From Acidobacteriota bacterium (GTDB lineage: Bacteria; Acidobacteriota; Terriglobia; Terriglobales; Acidobacteriaceae): a stretch of 26,279 bases of DNA. Positions within the stretch are counted from its first letter, which is position 1, and the number at the start of each line of letters is the position of its first letter. Positions 17,185 to 24,476 of the stretch are shown one piece after another. The stretch lies in contig JAJZDL010000009.1 in the NCBI GenBank assembly GCA_021851465.1, positions 1-26,279 of the forward strand, in the 5' to 3' direction. The notes beneath the pieces were generated by a model. It did no database searches. It was not told the origin of the DNA and worked only from the letters and a program-made list of their open reading frames with translations. The position numbers and the translations under genes were made by a program.

Positions 17185-17562
17185 ATGGTTCTTGGCATCG
17201 GCACGGATTTGATGGAGATCGAGCGCATTGAGCAGAGCGTGGATCGCTTTGGAGAACGCTTCCTGCGGCGCATTTTTACCCGGCGCGAGATCCAGTACTG
17301 CCAGCAAAAGAAAAACGCTGCCGAGAGCTTTGCCGCGCGCTTCGCCGCCAAGGAGGCCGGGGCCAAGGCGCTGGGAACCGGCATCAGCCAGGGCGTCGGC
17401 TGGCTCGAACTCGAGGTTGTGCGCCAGCCTGGCGGCAGGCCCACCCTCGAATTGAGTGGACGCGCCGCCGGACGGGCCCGCGAGATGGGCGTTGTCAGGG
17501 TCTCCCTCAGCCTCACCCACAGCAAAAACCTCGCCCTGGCCGTAGTGGTGATGGAAGGCTGA
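17185..17562 (+). CDS. acpS: Holo-[acyl-carrier-protein] synthase
   Basis: This 125-aa enzyme transfers 4'-phosphopantetheine from CoA to the serine of acyl carrier protein, needed for fatty acid synthesis. It starts MVLGIGTDLMEIERI with the Mg-binding Asp8. RRIFTRREIQYC and then ESFAARFAAKEAGAKALGTG follow, the latter with the second metal-binding Glu57 and Lys56. It ends with VSLSLTHSKNLALAVVV. Length equals the AcpS family norm. The ATG at 17185 is chosen because the family begins at this MVLGIGTD; ATG 17167 and 17101 in the same frame would add unconserved residues. It is a stand-alone gene divergent from the MCE gene. Confidence 0.95.
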   Translation: MVLGIGTDLMEIERIEQSVDRFGERFLRRIFTRREIQYCQQKKNAAESFAARFAAKEAGAKALGTGISQGVGWLELEVVRQPGGRPTLELSGRAAGRAREMGVVRVSLSLTHSKNLALAVVVMEG

Positions 17563-17722
17563 CCGGGCAGCCGGCCGGCGGGCAACCGATCGCGATCGAC
17601 CGGCTATGCATCCATTCGTCACGTGACCCTCGTACCCTGCGCACCATCACGCGCACCTTCGATGGCTCCGATGAACAGATCAGCAGCAAACAACATCCAA
17701 GCTGCGCTGGCACATCGACACC

Positions 17723-18088
17723 ATGGAATCGCTCGACATCCAGGCATTCACCTACGAACAGCGCCACGGCCTGCTCCCAGACCTGACGACTGCCTTTAGC
17801 AACTGCGGTGGCTGGCTGCTGGAACGCAAGACCCTCTCTCCCACGAACATGGAGTTCCGCGTGGAGATCCAACTGCGCGCAATCCTCGACTTCTACGCCG
17901 CCATCGTGGCCACGGGCGTTGAGCTGACGCGCGCCGGCCACGATACTTTGACCGAGCTCTGCACCCGGCGCAAACATCTGCGCCTTGCCGCGGATCTGGG
18001 CCAGATCGTCTCCATCCGCCTGGAGATCAGCTTCCTCGACGACATCACAGTACACTCCCTGCTGGCCTCCGGCTCCGGCCTCGCCTGA
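17723..18088 (+). CDS. Conserved-looking small protein of unknown function
   Basis: This 121-aa soluble protein starts MESLDIQAFTYEQRHGLLPDL. I recognise no domain. The codon choice is strongly G/C-ending like neighbouring genes, and the composition (FRVEIQLRAILDFYAAIVATGVELTRAGHDTLTELC) looks like a folded helical protein rather than a shadow frame. I have a vague memory of similar unnamed proteins in acidobacterial genomes, which I cannot verify. No signal peptide, TM or clear ribosome site is seen. It lies between acpS and an IS relic, with no operon partner. Confidence 0.65.
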   Translation: MESLDIQAFTYEQRHGLLPDLTTAFSNCGGWLLERKTLSPTNMEFRVEIQLRAILDFYAAIVATGVELTRAGHDTLTELCTRRKHLRLAADLGQIVSIRLEISFLDDITVHSLLASGSGLA

Positions 18089-18217
18089 GCGGCTGCCGCT
18101 GCCATCGGGGCCGCCGTGTTGAAGCACATTGGCAGTGTCCCCTTGATTCCTTGGTAGGAGTGTCCCCTCGTAAAGTGCCTTTTGCGTGTATGGAGGCGCG
18201 GATTGGGGCGGACGCGA

Positions 18218-18455
18218 TTGAGTGGTCGGGAGTTGCGGCGGGTTGAGGCATTTGGGCGTGTGTCTTCGGGGAGTTTGAGCTTGCGCGATGCGTGTGAGTT
18301 GCTGGGGATGAGTGATCGGCCTGGCAAGCGGCTGTGGCGCCGGGCCATCGCGGCCAGATCGCCCACCAGCCACGCAGCCAGCTTCGCGTGTTGTGTGCCC
18401 GGCCAGCCGGGCACACAACACCCCCTCCAAGAAGCATCCCTGGAGACAGGCCTTC
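18218..18455 (+). pseudogene. Transposase remnants (N-terminal HTH and C-terminal fragments)
   Basis: From 18218 the frame encodes LSGRELRRVEAFGRVSSG followed by SLSLRDACELLGMSDRPG and KRLWRR (to about 18346), the pattern of the N-terminal helix-turn-helix of ISNCY-type transposases. The frame then runs into unrelated sequence. In another frame KKHPWRQAF (18432-18455) resembles the HPWRR-F motif near the C-terminus of the same transposases. The catalytic middle is gone, so it cannot be active. Confidence 0.55.
18388..18421. repeat. REP-like hairpin, 16-bp perfect stem
   Basis: GTGTTGTGTGCCCGGC (18388-18403) and GCCGGGCACACAACAC (18406-18421) are exact inverted copies with 2 nt between. It sits inside the IS relic at the point where the transposase middle is lost. 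It could be a REP-type palindrome that inserted there or a terminator-like structure. Confidence 0.6.
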
Positions 18456-18570
18456 AACCCGATGCAAGCACCCCCATCGCCACGCTTGCCAACTGCAACC
18501 CAGGGGACATTTCTATCGAAGTGAACATAGCGACATTTCTATTGTGGTACGGCAGCATCCAACTATTGAC

Positions 18571-18599
18571 TTGACTGCGCGTGGGCGACGATCTAGTCT
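18571..18599 (+). promoter_or_regulatory. Candidate sigma70 promoter ahead of phoH
   Basis: TTGACT (18571-18576) and TAGTCT (18594-18599) are spaced by exactly 17 bp. It would give a leader of about 260 nt before the phoH start. The -35 has 5 of 6 consensus bases, the -10 only TA---T. Confidence 0.35.
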
Positions 18600-18785
18600 G
18601 TGCGCAACATCGGCAAACAATTGGCAACCCCCGCCAATCCGATCGCAGGCCCGCAGACGATTCACTGTGCTGCCCGGTGCCTGTGCGCATCGCCGGAGAC
18701 CACCTCTCTTCGACTTAGGGAAGATTTGACGATACGTTTGAGGTTCCCTCGGCGGCCAAAGCCGAGCTGCTGTGGCTACGCATTC

Positions 18786-18805
18786 GGCGGGACTGAAGTC
18801 CCGCC
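18786..18805. repeat. REP-like hairpin upstream of phoH
   Basis: GGCGGGAC, TGAA, GTCCCGCC forms a perfect 8-bp stem with a tetraloop, flanked by CATTC and CTTTC. I recall such GGGACTGAAGTCCC palindromes being frequent in Terriglobia intergenic DNA. It lies 61 bp before the phoH start, within the presumed leader, where it might act as an attenuator. Confidence 0.5.
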
Positions 18806-18866
18806 CTTTCAAAACAAGAACGCATTAACTGGATTTCGCACATCCTGACGGAGGTCAGAAAACTAC

Positions 18867-19898
18867 TTGATCAAAAAATCCCTCGATATCACGCCTGGCA
18901 TTGAGCCCCTATATGGGACCCGCGACGAGAACCTACGGTTGATGGAAGACGGCCTTCAGGTAACGATCGACCTCCGCTCGGACGCAATTGAGATTGCGGG
19001 CTCGGCGGAGGGAGTGGAACAGGTGGAGCGCATCTTTGCCGACTTCGAGGCGCTGCGCAAGAGTGGTGTCACGCTGCAGAACGGCGAGCTGAAGGGGATG
19101 TTACGGCTGGTGATCGCCGACCCGGCTACCACGCTGCGCTCGTTGGTGGACGCGGGCAGGCAACGCTCGACAGGGGTGAAGCGCATGGTGCAGCCGCGCT
19201 CGCCCAACCAGAGGAAGTACGTCGAGGCGATCGAGCAGTGCGACATGACCTTCGGCCTGGGGCCGGCGGGGACAGGCAAGACGTATCTGGCCGTCGCGAT
19301 GGCCGTCGCCGCGCTGATGGCCAAACGGGTGAGCCGCATCATCCTGGTGCGGCCGGCGGTGGAGGCGGGCGAGCGGCTGGGCTTCCTCCCCGGCAGCCTG
19401 CAGGAGAAGGTCGATCCATACCTACGGCCGCTCTACGACGCGCTCTACGACCTGCTCGACCCGGCCAAGGTGGACAACCTGCTGGAGCGCAACGTGATCG
19501 AGGTGGCCCCGCTGGCCTTCATGCGTGGGCGCACCCTCTCGGACGCTTTCATCATCATGGACGAGGCGCAAAACACCACCATGGAACAGATGAAGATGTT
19601 TGTGACGCGCATGGGCAATGGGTCGAAGGCGGTGATTACGGGCGACCTAACGCAGATCGACCTGCCCAACCCGAAGAAGTCGGGGCTGCTCGAGGCGCTG
19701 CAAGTGCTCGATGGCGTGGAGGGAATCCGCTTCTGCCACTTCGAGGAGGTCGATGTCGTACGCCATCATCTGGTGCAGCGGATCGTGCGCGCCTACGACA
19801 CCTACGGGCGCGTCCAGCAGTTGCCGCTCGAGCTGGGCGAAGTAGAGCAGGTAGCAGGCAACAGGGAACAAGGGCCAGTCAATACGAAGTTGCAGTAA
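18867..19898 (+). CDS. phoH: PhoH-family ATPase
   Basis: This 343-aa cytoplasmic protein has an N-terminal KH-like/PhoH leader region (about 1-110). The PhoH ATPase domain follows: Walker A GPAGTGKT at 132-139, RPAVEAGERLGFLPGSLQEKVDPYLRP-type motif after it, Walker B FIIMDEAQN with Asp232/Glu233, then ITGDLTQIDLP. The role is linked to RNA metabolism and ribosome maturation by its constant neighbour ybeY. The start is TTG at 18867 (reading LIKKSLDITPG), with GGAGGT about 11 nt upstream (18850-18855). It is the first gene of a plus-strand cluster, 25 bp ahead of a small membrane protein gene. Confidence 0.93.
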   Translation: MIKKSLDITPGIEPLYGTRDENLRLMEDGLQVTIDLRSDAIEIAGSAEGVEQVERIFADFEALRKSGVTLQNGELKGMLRLVIADPATTLRSLVDAGRQRSTGVKRMVQPRSPNQRKYVEAIEQCDMTFGLGPAGTGKTYLAVAMAVAALMAKRVSRIILVRPAVEAGERLGFLPGSLQEKVDPYLRPLYDALYDLLDPAKVDNLLERNVIEVAPLAFMRGRTLSDAFIIMDEAQNTTMEQMKMFVTRMGNGSKAVITGDLTQIDLPNPKKSGLLEALQVLDGVEGIRFCHFEEVDVVRHHLVQRIVRAYDTYGRVQQLPLELGEVEQVAGNREQGPVNTKLQ

Positions 19899-19923
19899 AT
19901 AGCGCGGGGGAAAAGTTTAGAAG

Positions 19924-20241
19924 ATGCACTGGTATTTTTATCTGCTGGAATTTCTCAGCGGGGCGTTTCTTGCCAACGGCGTGCCGCACTTCGTTCAGGG
20001 TATCAGCGGCAATCCATTTCAGTCCCCGTTTGCCAAGCCGCCGGGAGTGGGCGAGTCCTCGCCGGTCAGCAATGTTCTGTGGGGATTTGGGAACCTTGTG
20101 GCCGGAGCGCTTCTGCTGCACGCCTTCTGGCCGCGCAGCGATGGGTCCACGGCTGGATGGATTGCTGTGGGTCTGGGCGCTTTGCTGATTGCGGTCCAAC
20201 TCTCCCTCCACTTTGGTGCCGTGCGCGCAGGCAGGCTCTAG
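19924..20241 (+). CDS. Small membrane protein of unknown function
   Basis: This 105-aa protein starts MHWYFYLLEFLSGAFLANGVPHFVQGISG. It has about three hydrophobic segments (residues ~4-20, ~50-68 and ~76-97) and a conserved-looking GNPFQSPFAKPPGVGESSPVSNVLWG loop. I do not recognise a named family. It sits between phoH and ybeY, where the usual cluster has no gene, with 25 bp to phoH and 16 bp to ybeY, so it is probably co-transcribed. GC-ending codons and the clean spacing support it as a real gene. Confidence 0.75.
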   Translation: MHWYFYLLEFLSGAFLANGVPHFVQGISGNPFQSPFAKPPGVGESSPVSNVLWGFGNLVAGALLLHAFWPRSDGSTAGWIAVGLGALLIAVQLSLHFGAVRAGRL

Positions 20242-20257
20242 TAGCATCGAAGGCAGA

Positions 20258-20815
20258 ATGATTACCATGGAAACTCCGCGCGGCGTGGCAGACGGGGCGG
20301 ATCCCTGGCTGCTGCTGGGGCTGTCGAAGGCGGGGCTTGCGCGATTTCTGAACCGGGCGCGGGCGGCGGTGGGCATCGCCGGCGAGGTGCATGTGCTGCT
20401 GGCTGACGATGCGACGTTGAAGCGGCTGAACCGCAGATTTCGCGGCAAGAACAAGGCGACCGATGTGCTGTCGTTCCCGGCGGGCAATGCGGGGAACGGC
20501 GTTGGCGTGGCGGGCGACCTGGCGATCTCGCTGGAGACGGCGGCGCGGCAGGCGGCGCGCTTCGGCCACTCGCTGCGCGACGAGGTGCGCGTGCTGCTGC
20601 TGCATGGGGTGCTGCATCTGGCGGGCTTCGACCATGAGACGGACTCAGGCGAGATGGCCACGCGCGAGGCCGAGCTGCGGCGGGAGTTGCGGGTGGCGAC
20701 CAGTTTGATTGCGCGGGCAGCCAAAGTGAACGGCAAGAACAAACAACAGAAAAAGCTAAATGCGGGGGTTCTTCGCTCCGCTCATAACGACAATCGAACG
20801 CGGGTGCGGGCGTGA
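20258..20815 (+). CDS. ybeY: Endoribonuclease YbeY (16S rRNA maturation)
   Basis: This 185-aa metal-dependent RNase takes part in 16S rRNA 3'-end maturation and ribosome quality control. The signature HGVLHLAGFDH supplies zinc ligands His116, His120 and His126, and the upstream LNRRFRGKNKATDVLSFP is diagnostic. ATG 20258 is chosen (AAGG 5 nt upstream); the frame is open back to 20189 without conserved residues. After the fold, a basic tail KVNGKNKQQKKL leads into NAGVLRSAHNDN, encoded by a dispersed repeat shared with preT. The TGA overlaps the GTG of the next gene (GTGA), giving translational coupling. Confidence 0.93.
   Translation: MITMETPRGVADGADPWLLLGLSKAGLARFLNRARAAVGIAGEVHVLLADDATLKRLNRRFRGKNKATDVLSFPAGNAGNGVGVAGDLAISLETAARQAARFGHSLRDEVRVLLLHGVLHLAGFDHETDSGEMATREAELRRELRVATSLIARAAKVNGKNKQQKKLNAGVLRSAHNDNRTRVRA
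20759..20793 (+). repeat. Dispersed repeat copy inside the ybeY 3' end
   Basis: AATGCGGGG, six bases, CGCTCCGCTCA, then TAACGACAA: the same arrangement as at 4366-4405 on the other strand. It encodes NAGVLRSAHNDN. Identical 9-mer and 11-mer at identical spacing in two unrelated genes make chance unlikely. Confidence 0.7.
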
Positions 20816-22224
20816 GCGCGGCCTACGGCCTGACGTTGGCGGCGCTGTTGGCGGTGCTGGCGCTGGCCGCGTATGCGGACCGCGTCTACAGCGAGATGGG
20901 CAAGTTCCTGGCGCGCGAGTACCAGGCCAACATCGATGCGTGGACGCGCGAGGTCGAGCCCCACATGCACCTCGGGCGTGAGAGCCTTGCGCTCTCGGCG
21001 TCCGTTCTGCGGCAGCTCTCGCTGGCCGCGATTGCGCTGCTGATGGGGCTGCGGCTCTATCTATCGGTGGCCTTCGGTCTGGCCTCGTTGTGGAGCGAAG
21101 TTGCAATCACGCTCTTCGAACTCGTGCTGCTGGTCCTGGTCTTCGACCGCCTGGTTCCGCAACTGCTCTTTGCGCGGACGCGCGGACTGTGGATCGCGCG
21201 CATCCGTTATCTGCTCCAGGCGCTCTTCTATGTGGTCCTGCCGGTGACGTTGACGCTTGGGCTGCTGCTCTCGATCGTTGCGTTGGCCGAGCCGGAAGAT
21301 GCCGCAGAGGAGGAGCATCCGTCGGAGGCGATGAACGCTCTGCTGGAGGCGGGCGAGGAAGAGGGCATCCTCGAAGAGAGCGATCGCGACCTCGTGCGCT
21401 CCGCTGTGGAGTTCGGCGACAAGGTGGTGCGCGAGGTGATGACGCCTCGGCCAGCGATCTTCGCCGTGCCGGAGACGCTGAGCCTCGCACGGCTGCTGGA
21501 GGAGTTGAAGGAGAACGCCTTCTCGCGCGTGCCGGTCTTCGCCGGATCGCTCGACCATGTGACTGGGATCGTCTTTGCGCGCGACCTGCTCCATGTGCTG
21601 GATGCAGACCTGGGCAGGAGGACGGTGGCGCAGTTGCAGAAGCCGACGGCGTTTGTCCCCGAGACGAAAAAAGTCGCCGAGCTGCTGCGCGAGATGCAGC
21701 GGGAGAAGCAGCACATGCGCATCGTGATCGACGAGTACGGCGGAGTGGCCGGGCTGGTCACGATCGAAGACCTACTGGAGGCCATCGTCGGCTCCATCGC
21801 CGACGAGCACGACGAGGAGGAGGAGATCGACGGGCCGGTGCGCGAAGCCGATGGGCGCTTCGTTGTGCCAGGCAGTTTCGAGGTCGCGCGCCTGCGCGAT
21901 CTATTTGCCGAGCCGGAGCAGGGCGATGCGCGACCGAACGGCGAAGGACGCCCGCCTGCGCACGTAGCGCAGGGCGCGACACGCACCGGACAGGACGCAG
22001 GGCGAGAGCCACAGGAAGTATCGCGTGAGCCTCGCGGGCCGATCTACATCTCTCAACACCACGAGGCGACCACCCTGGGTGGGCTGGTCTCCGAGATTGC
22101 GGGGCATATTCCGCTGCCCGGCGAGGTGGTCGAGGAGGACGGCCTGCGGTTGGAGGTGCTGGCCTCGACCGACCGCAAGGTAGATCGTGTACGCGTAAGC
22201 CTGGCGGAGACAGCGGCGGAGTAA
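20812..22224 (+). CDS. CNNM/CBS-domain transporter-like protein (CorC/HlyC family)
   Basis: This 470-aa protein has about four TM segments in the first 160 residues (DUF21/CNNM-like, diverged). A CBS pair follows (about 206-330: VVREVMTPRPAIFAVP, AFSRVPVFAGSLDHVTGIVFARDLL, MRIVIDEYGGVAGLVTIEDLLEAIVG), then an acidic DEHDEEEEID. A CorC_HlyC domain closes it (GRFVVPGSFEVARL ... TTLGGLVSEIAGHIPLPGEVV). Residues about 369-415 are a hydrophilic insert inside the last domain. The family is linked to Mg/Co efflux or sensing. The start is GTG, overlapping the ybeY stop by 4 bp, matching the widespread ybeY-corC (ybeX) pairing. Confidence 0.88.
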   Translation: MSAAYGLTLAALLAVLALAAYADRVYSEMGKFLAREYQANIDAWTREVEPHMHLGRESLALSASVLRQLSLAAIALLMGLRLYLSVAFGLASLWSEVAITLFELVLLVLVFDRLVPQLLFARTRGLWIARIRYLLQALFYVVLPVTLTLGLLLSIVALAEPEDAAEEEHPSEAMNALLEAGEEEGILEESDRDLVRSAVEFGDKVVREVMTPRPAIFAVPETLSLARLLEELKENAFSRVPVFAGSLDHVTGIVFARDLLHVLDADLGRRTVAQLQKPTAFVPETKKVAELLREMQREKQHMRIVIDEYGGVAGLVTIEDLLEAIVGSIADEHDEEEEIDGPVREADGRFVVPGSFEVARLRDLFAEPEQGDARPNGEGRPPAHVAQGATRTGQDAGREPQEVSREPRGPIYISQHHEATTLGGLVSEIAGHIPLPGEVVEEDGLRLEVLASTDRKVDRVRVSLAETAAE

Positions 22225-22339
22225 GATGATCGTCCGCTACCGCTATTTCTATCGAATAGCAAAATTGTCATCCAGAACGATGCGAGGAAGAAGCGCCGAA
22301 GGCCCGATCCATACTGGAGCGAACTTCCGGCGCAGCAAC

Positions 22340-24322
22340 CTACACGGCCGAGTCTACGGGCTGGTTCTTGCGGGGGCGGCGGTTGGCTTGTAGAACGCGC
22401 TTGCGCATTCGCAGGGACTTCGGCGTGACCTCGACCAGTTCGTCGTCGGCAATGAACTCGATGGACTGCTCGAGGGTGAGGTTGCGGAAGGGGACGAGGC
22501 GCAGCGCCTCGTCCGATCCCGACGCGCGCATATTGGACATCTTCTTCTCGCGCACACAGTTGACGTCGAGGTCGTTGTCGCGCGAGTGCTCGCCGACGAT
22601 CATGCCCTCGTACACCTCAGTGCCATCGGCGACAAACAGCGTGCCACGGTCCTGCAATCCGTCGAGCGCGTAGGTAGTGGTGGTGCCCTGGCGGTCGGAG
22701 ATGAGCGCGCCGGAGATGCGCTGCGGGATCTCGCCCTGGTACGCGACGTAGCCGTCGAGGATTGCATTCATCACGATGGTTCCGCGCGTCTCGGTCAGCA
22801 TCTCCGAGCGCAGGCCGATGAGGCCGCGGCTGGGGATGCGGAACTCCATGCGCACGCGGCCCGATCCGTGGTTGCTCATCTTCGTCATCTCGCCCTTGCG
22901 CGGGCCGAGCCGCTCGATGACGGTGCCGACGAAGTTCTCCGGAATGTCGATGGTGAGCTGCTCGACCGGCTCCATGAGCGCGCCGTCGATGCGTTTGGTG
23001 ACGATCTCCGGGCGGCTGACCATCATCTCGAAGCCCTCGCGGCGCATCATCTCGATCAGAATCGCGAGCTGCAGTTCTCCACGTCCCAGCACCTTGAAGG
23101 AGTCCGGCGATCCGGTCTCCTGCATCTTGAGCGAGACGTTGGTGAGCAGCTCCTTGTCCAGCCGGTCGCGCAGGTTGCGCGATGTGACGAACTTGCCCTC
23201 GCGCCCCGCAAACGGCGAGTTGTTGACGTTGAACTGGATGGCGATGGTGGGTTCGTCGATAGTGATGCGCGGCAACGGCTGCGGGTCTTCCACGTCGCAG
23301 AAGCTCTCGCCGATAGTGATGCCGGGAATGCCCGCGATGGCGACGATGTCACCCACCTGCGTCTGGTCGATGTCGATGCGCTTGAGGCCGGAGAAGCTGA
23401 AGAGCTTGGTGATCTTGTGCTTGCTGAAGGTTCCGTCCACGCGTGCGACGTTGTACTCCTGGCCGGTGCGCATGGTGCCGTTGAAGACGCGCCCGATGGC
23501 GAGGCGGCCGAGGTAGTCCGAGTAGTCGAGGTTGGTGACGAGAATCTGCAACGGCCCGTCGGGGTCGCCCTTGGCCGCCGGAATGGTCTGGATGATCTGC
23601 TCGAAGAGCGGCTGCAGGTCGGTGCCGGGGCTGGCCATGTCGAGCGTTGCAGTGCCGACCTTGCCATTGGTATAGAGCACGGGAAAGTCGAGCATGGACT
23701 CATCTGCATCGAGGTCGATGAACAGGTCGTAGACCTCGTCGAGGACCTCCTGCGCGCGCGCGTCCGGGCGGTCGATCTTGTTGATGACCACCATCGGCGT
23801 CAGCTTGGCTTCGAGAGCTTTTGAAAGAACATAGCGGGTCTGCGGCAGCGGCCCTTCGCTGGCATCGACCAGCAGGACGACGCCATCGACCATCTTGAGA
23901 GCGCGCTCAACCTCGCCGCCAAAGTCGGCGTGGCCCGGCGTATCGACGATGTTGATCTTGTTGTCGTGGTAGTAGAGCGCGGTGTTCTTGGCCAGAATGG
24001 TGATGCCGCGCTCGCGCTCCAGGTCGTTGGAGTCCATGACGCGTTCTGCAACCGCTTCATTTGCGCGGAATGTCCCGCTCTGCCGCAGCATGGCATCGAC
24101 CAGCGTGGTCTTGCCGTGATCGACGTGGGCGATGATGGCAATGTTGAAGATGGGCTTCAGGGCCGTCTTCGTCGCAGTCTTCTCAACGGGCTGGGCACTG
24201 GTCTGCCCGGTCGCCGGGGTGGTGGACTGGGTCGTCTCGGAATTCTGGAGGCTCGGGTCGATGGTCTGGGGGCTGCTCACTGCGTGTGGTTGTCCTGTCT
24301 GAATGTCGGTTTTTGCGCGCAT
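22340..24322 (-). CDS. typA: Translational GTPase TypA/BipA
   Basis: This ribosome-associated GTPase, about 660 aa from ATG 24322, acts in stress adaptation and 50S assembly. It has G1 AHVDHGKT (65-72), the RERGITI switch (here ERERGITILAKNTA), G3 DTPGHADFGGEVER and G4 NKIDRPDAR. EF-G-like domains and the TypA C-terminus follow (RGLIGLRSEMLTETRGTIVMN, EGMIVGEHSRDNDLDVN). About 58 residues rich in Ser, Thr, Gln and Pro precede the GTPase domain, absent from the ~607-aa E. coli protein. Start choice is uncertain: ATG 24322 has no ribosome site, TTG 24343 and GTG 24280 are in frame. It is convergent with the CorC gene, 115 bp away, with no strong hairpin between. Confidence 0.93.
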   Translation of the reverse strand: MRAKTDIQTGQPHAVSSPQTIDPSLQNSETTQSTTPATGQTSAQPVEKTATKTALKPIFNIAIIAHVDHGKTTLVDAMLRQSGTFRANEAVAERVMDSNDLERERGITILAKNTALYYHDNKINIVDTPGHADFGGEVERALKMVDGVVLLVDASEGPLPQTRYVLSKALEAKLTPMVVINKIDRPDARAQEVLDEVYDLFIDLDADESMLDFPVLYTNGKVGTATLDMASPGTDLQPLFEQIIQTIPAAKGDPDGPLQILVTNLDYSDYLGRLAIGRVFNGTMRTGQEYNVARVDGTFSKHKITKLFSFSGLKRIDIDQTQVGDIVAIAGIPGITIGESFCDVEDPQPLPRITIDEPTIAIQFNVNNSPFAGREGKFVTSRNLRDRLDKELLTNVSLKMQETGSPDSFKVLGRGELQLAILIEMMRREGFEMMVSRPEIVTKRIDGALMEPVEQLTIDIPENFVGTVIERLGPRKGEMTKMSNHGSGRVRMEFRIPSRGLIGLRSEMLTETRGTIVMNAILDGYVAYQGEIPQRISGALISDRQGTTTTYALDGLQDRGTLFVADGTEVYEGMIVGEHSRDNDLDVNCVREKKMSNMRASGSDEALRLVPFRNLTLEQSIEFIADDELVEVTPKSLRMRKRVLQANRRPRKNQPVDSAV

Positions 24323-24476
24323 AGGGATAGGGCCGAAAGGCAAAAATGCGCGCCACCTCTAGTCTACCGCACGCAGAGGGGTGATGAATCGATGGATTTC
24401 GTTTGCATGGGCCGGAGACGTGCAAGCGCCCTGTGCGCCTCGACGAGGACGTGCAATATGGGCGTTGCATCCGATC

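Larger units (their letters stand above)
18135..18542 (+). mobile_element. Relic of an ISNCY-like insertion sequence, internally deleted
   Basis: The left side carries GTGTCCCC twice (18135-18142 and 18160-18167, period 25). The right side carries the complementary GGGGACATTTCTAT at 18503 and GACATTTCTAT at 18532 (period 26), so paired repeats face each other as at IS ends. Between them are a helix-turn-helix fragment in one frame and HPWRQAF in another. Intact elements of this kind exceed 1 kb; only about 400 bp remain. Family assignment is from memory of the end sequences and transposase motifs. Confidence 0.6.
18089..18866. other. Gene-poor region upstream of phoH
   Basis: This 778-bp stretch has no intact gene. 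It holds an IS relic (18135-18542) with a 16-bp-stem hairpin inside it, a candidate promoter (18571-18599), a long leader and a GGCGGGAC hairpin (18786-18805) just before phoH. Short open frames here in all directions look like relic or chance frames. Confidence 0.6.

Noticed and set aside
18312..18729. Several overlapping short frames upstream of phoH on both strands
   Set aside because: They overlap each other and the IS relic, contain palindromic DNA, and lack ribosome sites or consistent composition.
22242..22260. GCTATT/AATAGC inverted repeat between the CorC gene and typA
   Set aside because: Only a 6-bp A/T-rich stem with a 7-nt loop; too weak to call a terminator.
22267..22310. Possible degenerate third copy of the dispersed repeat
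   Set aside because: TGTCATCCAGAACGATGCGA faintly resembles the reverse of the repeat, but no long exact word is shared with the preT or ybeY copies.
22586..23824. 412-codon plus-strand frame opposite typA
   Set aside because: Shadow frame; typA is unmistakable on the other strand.
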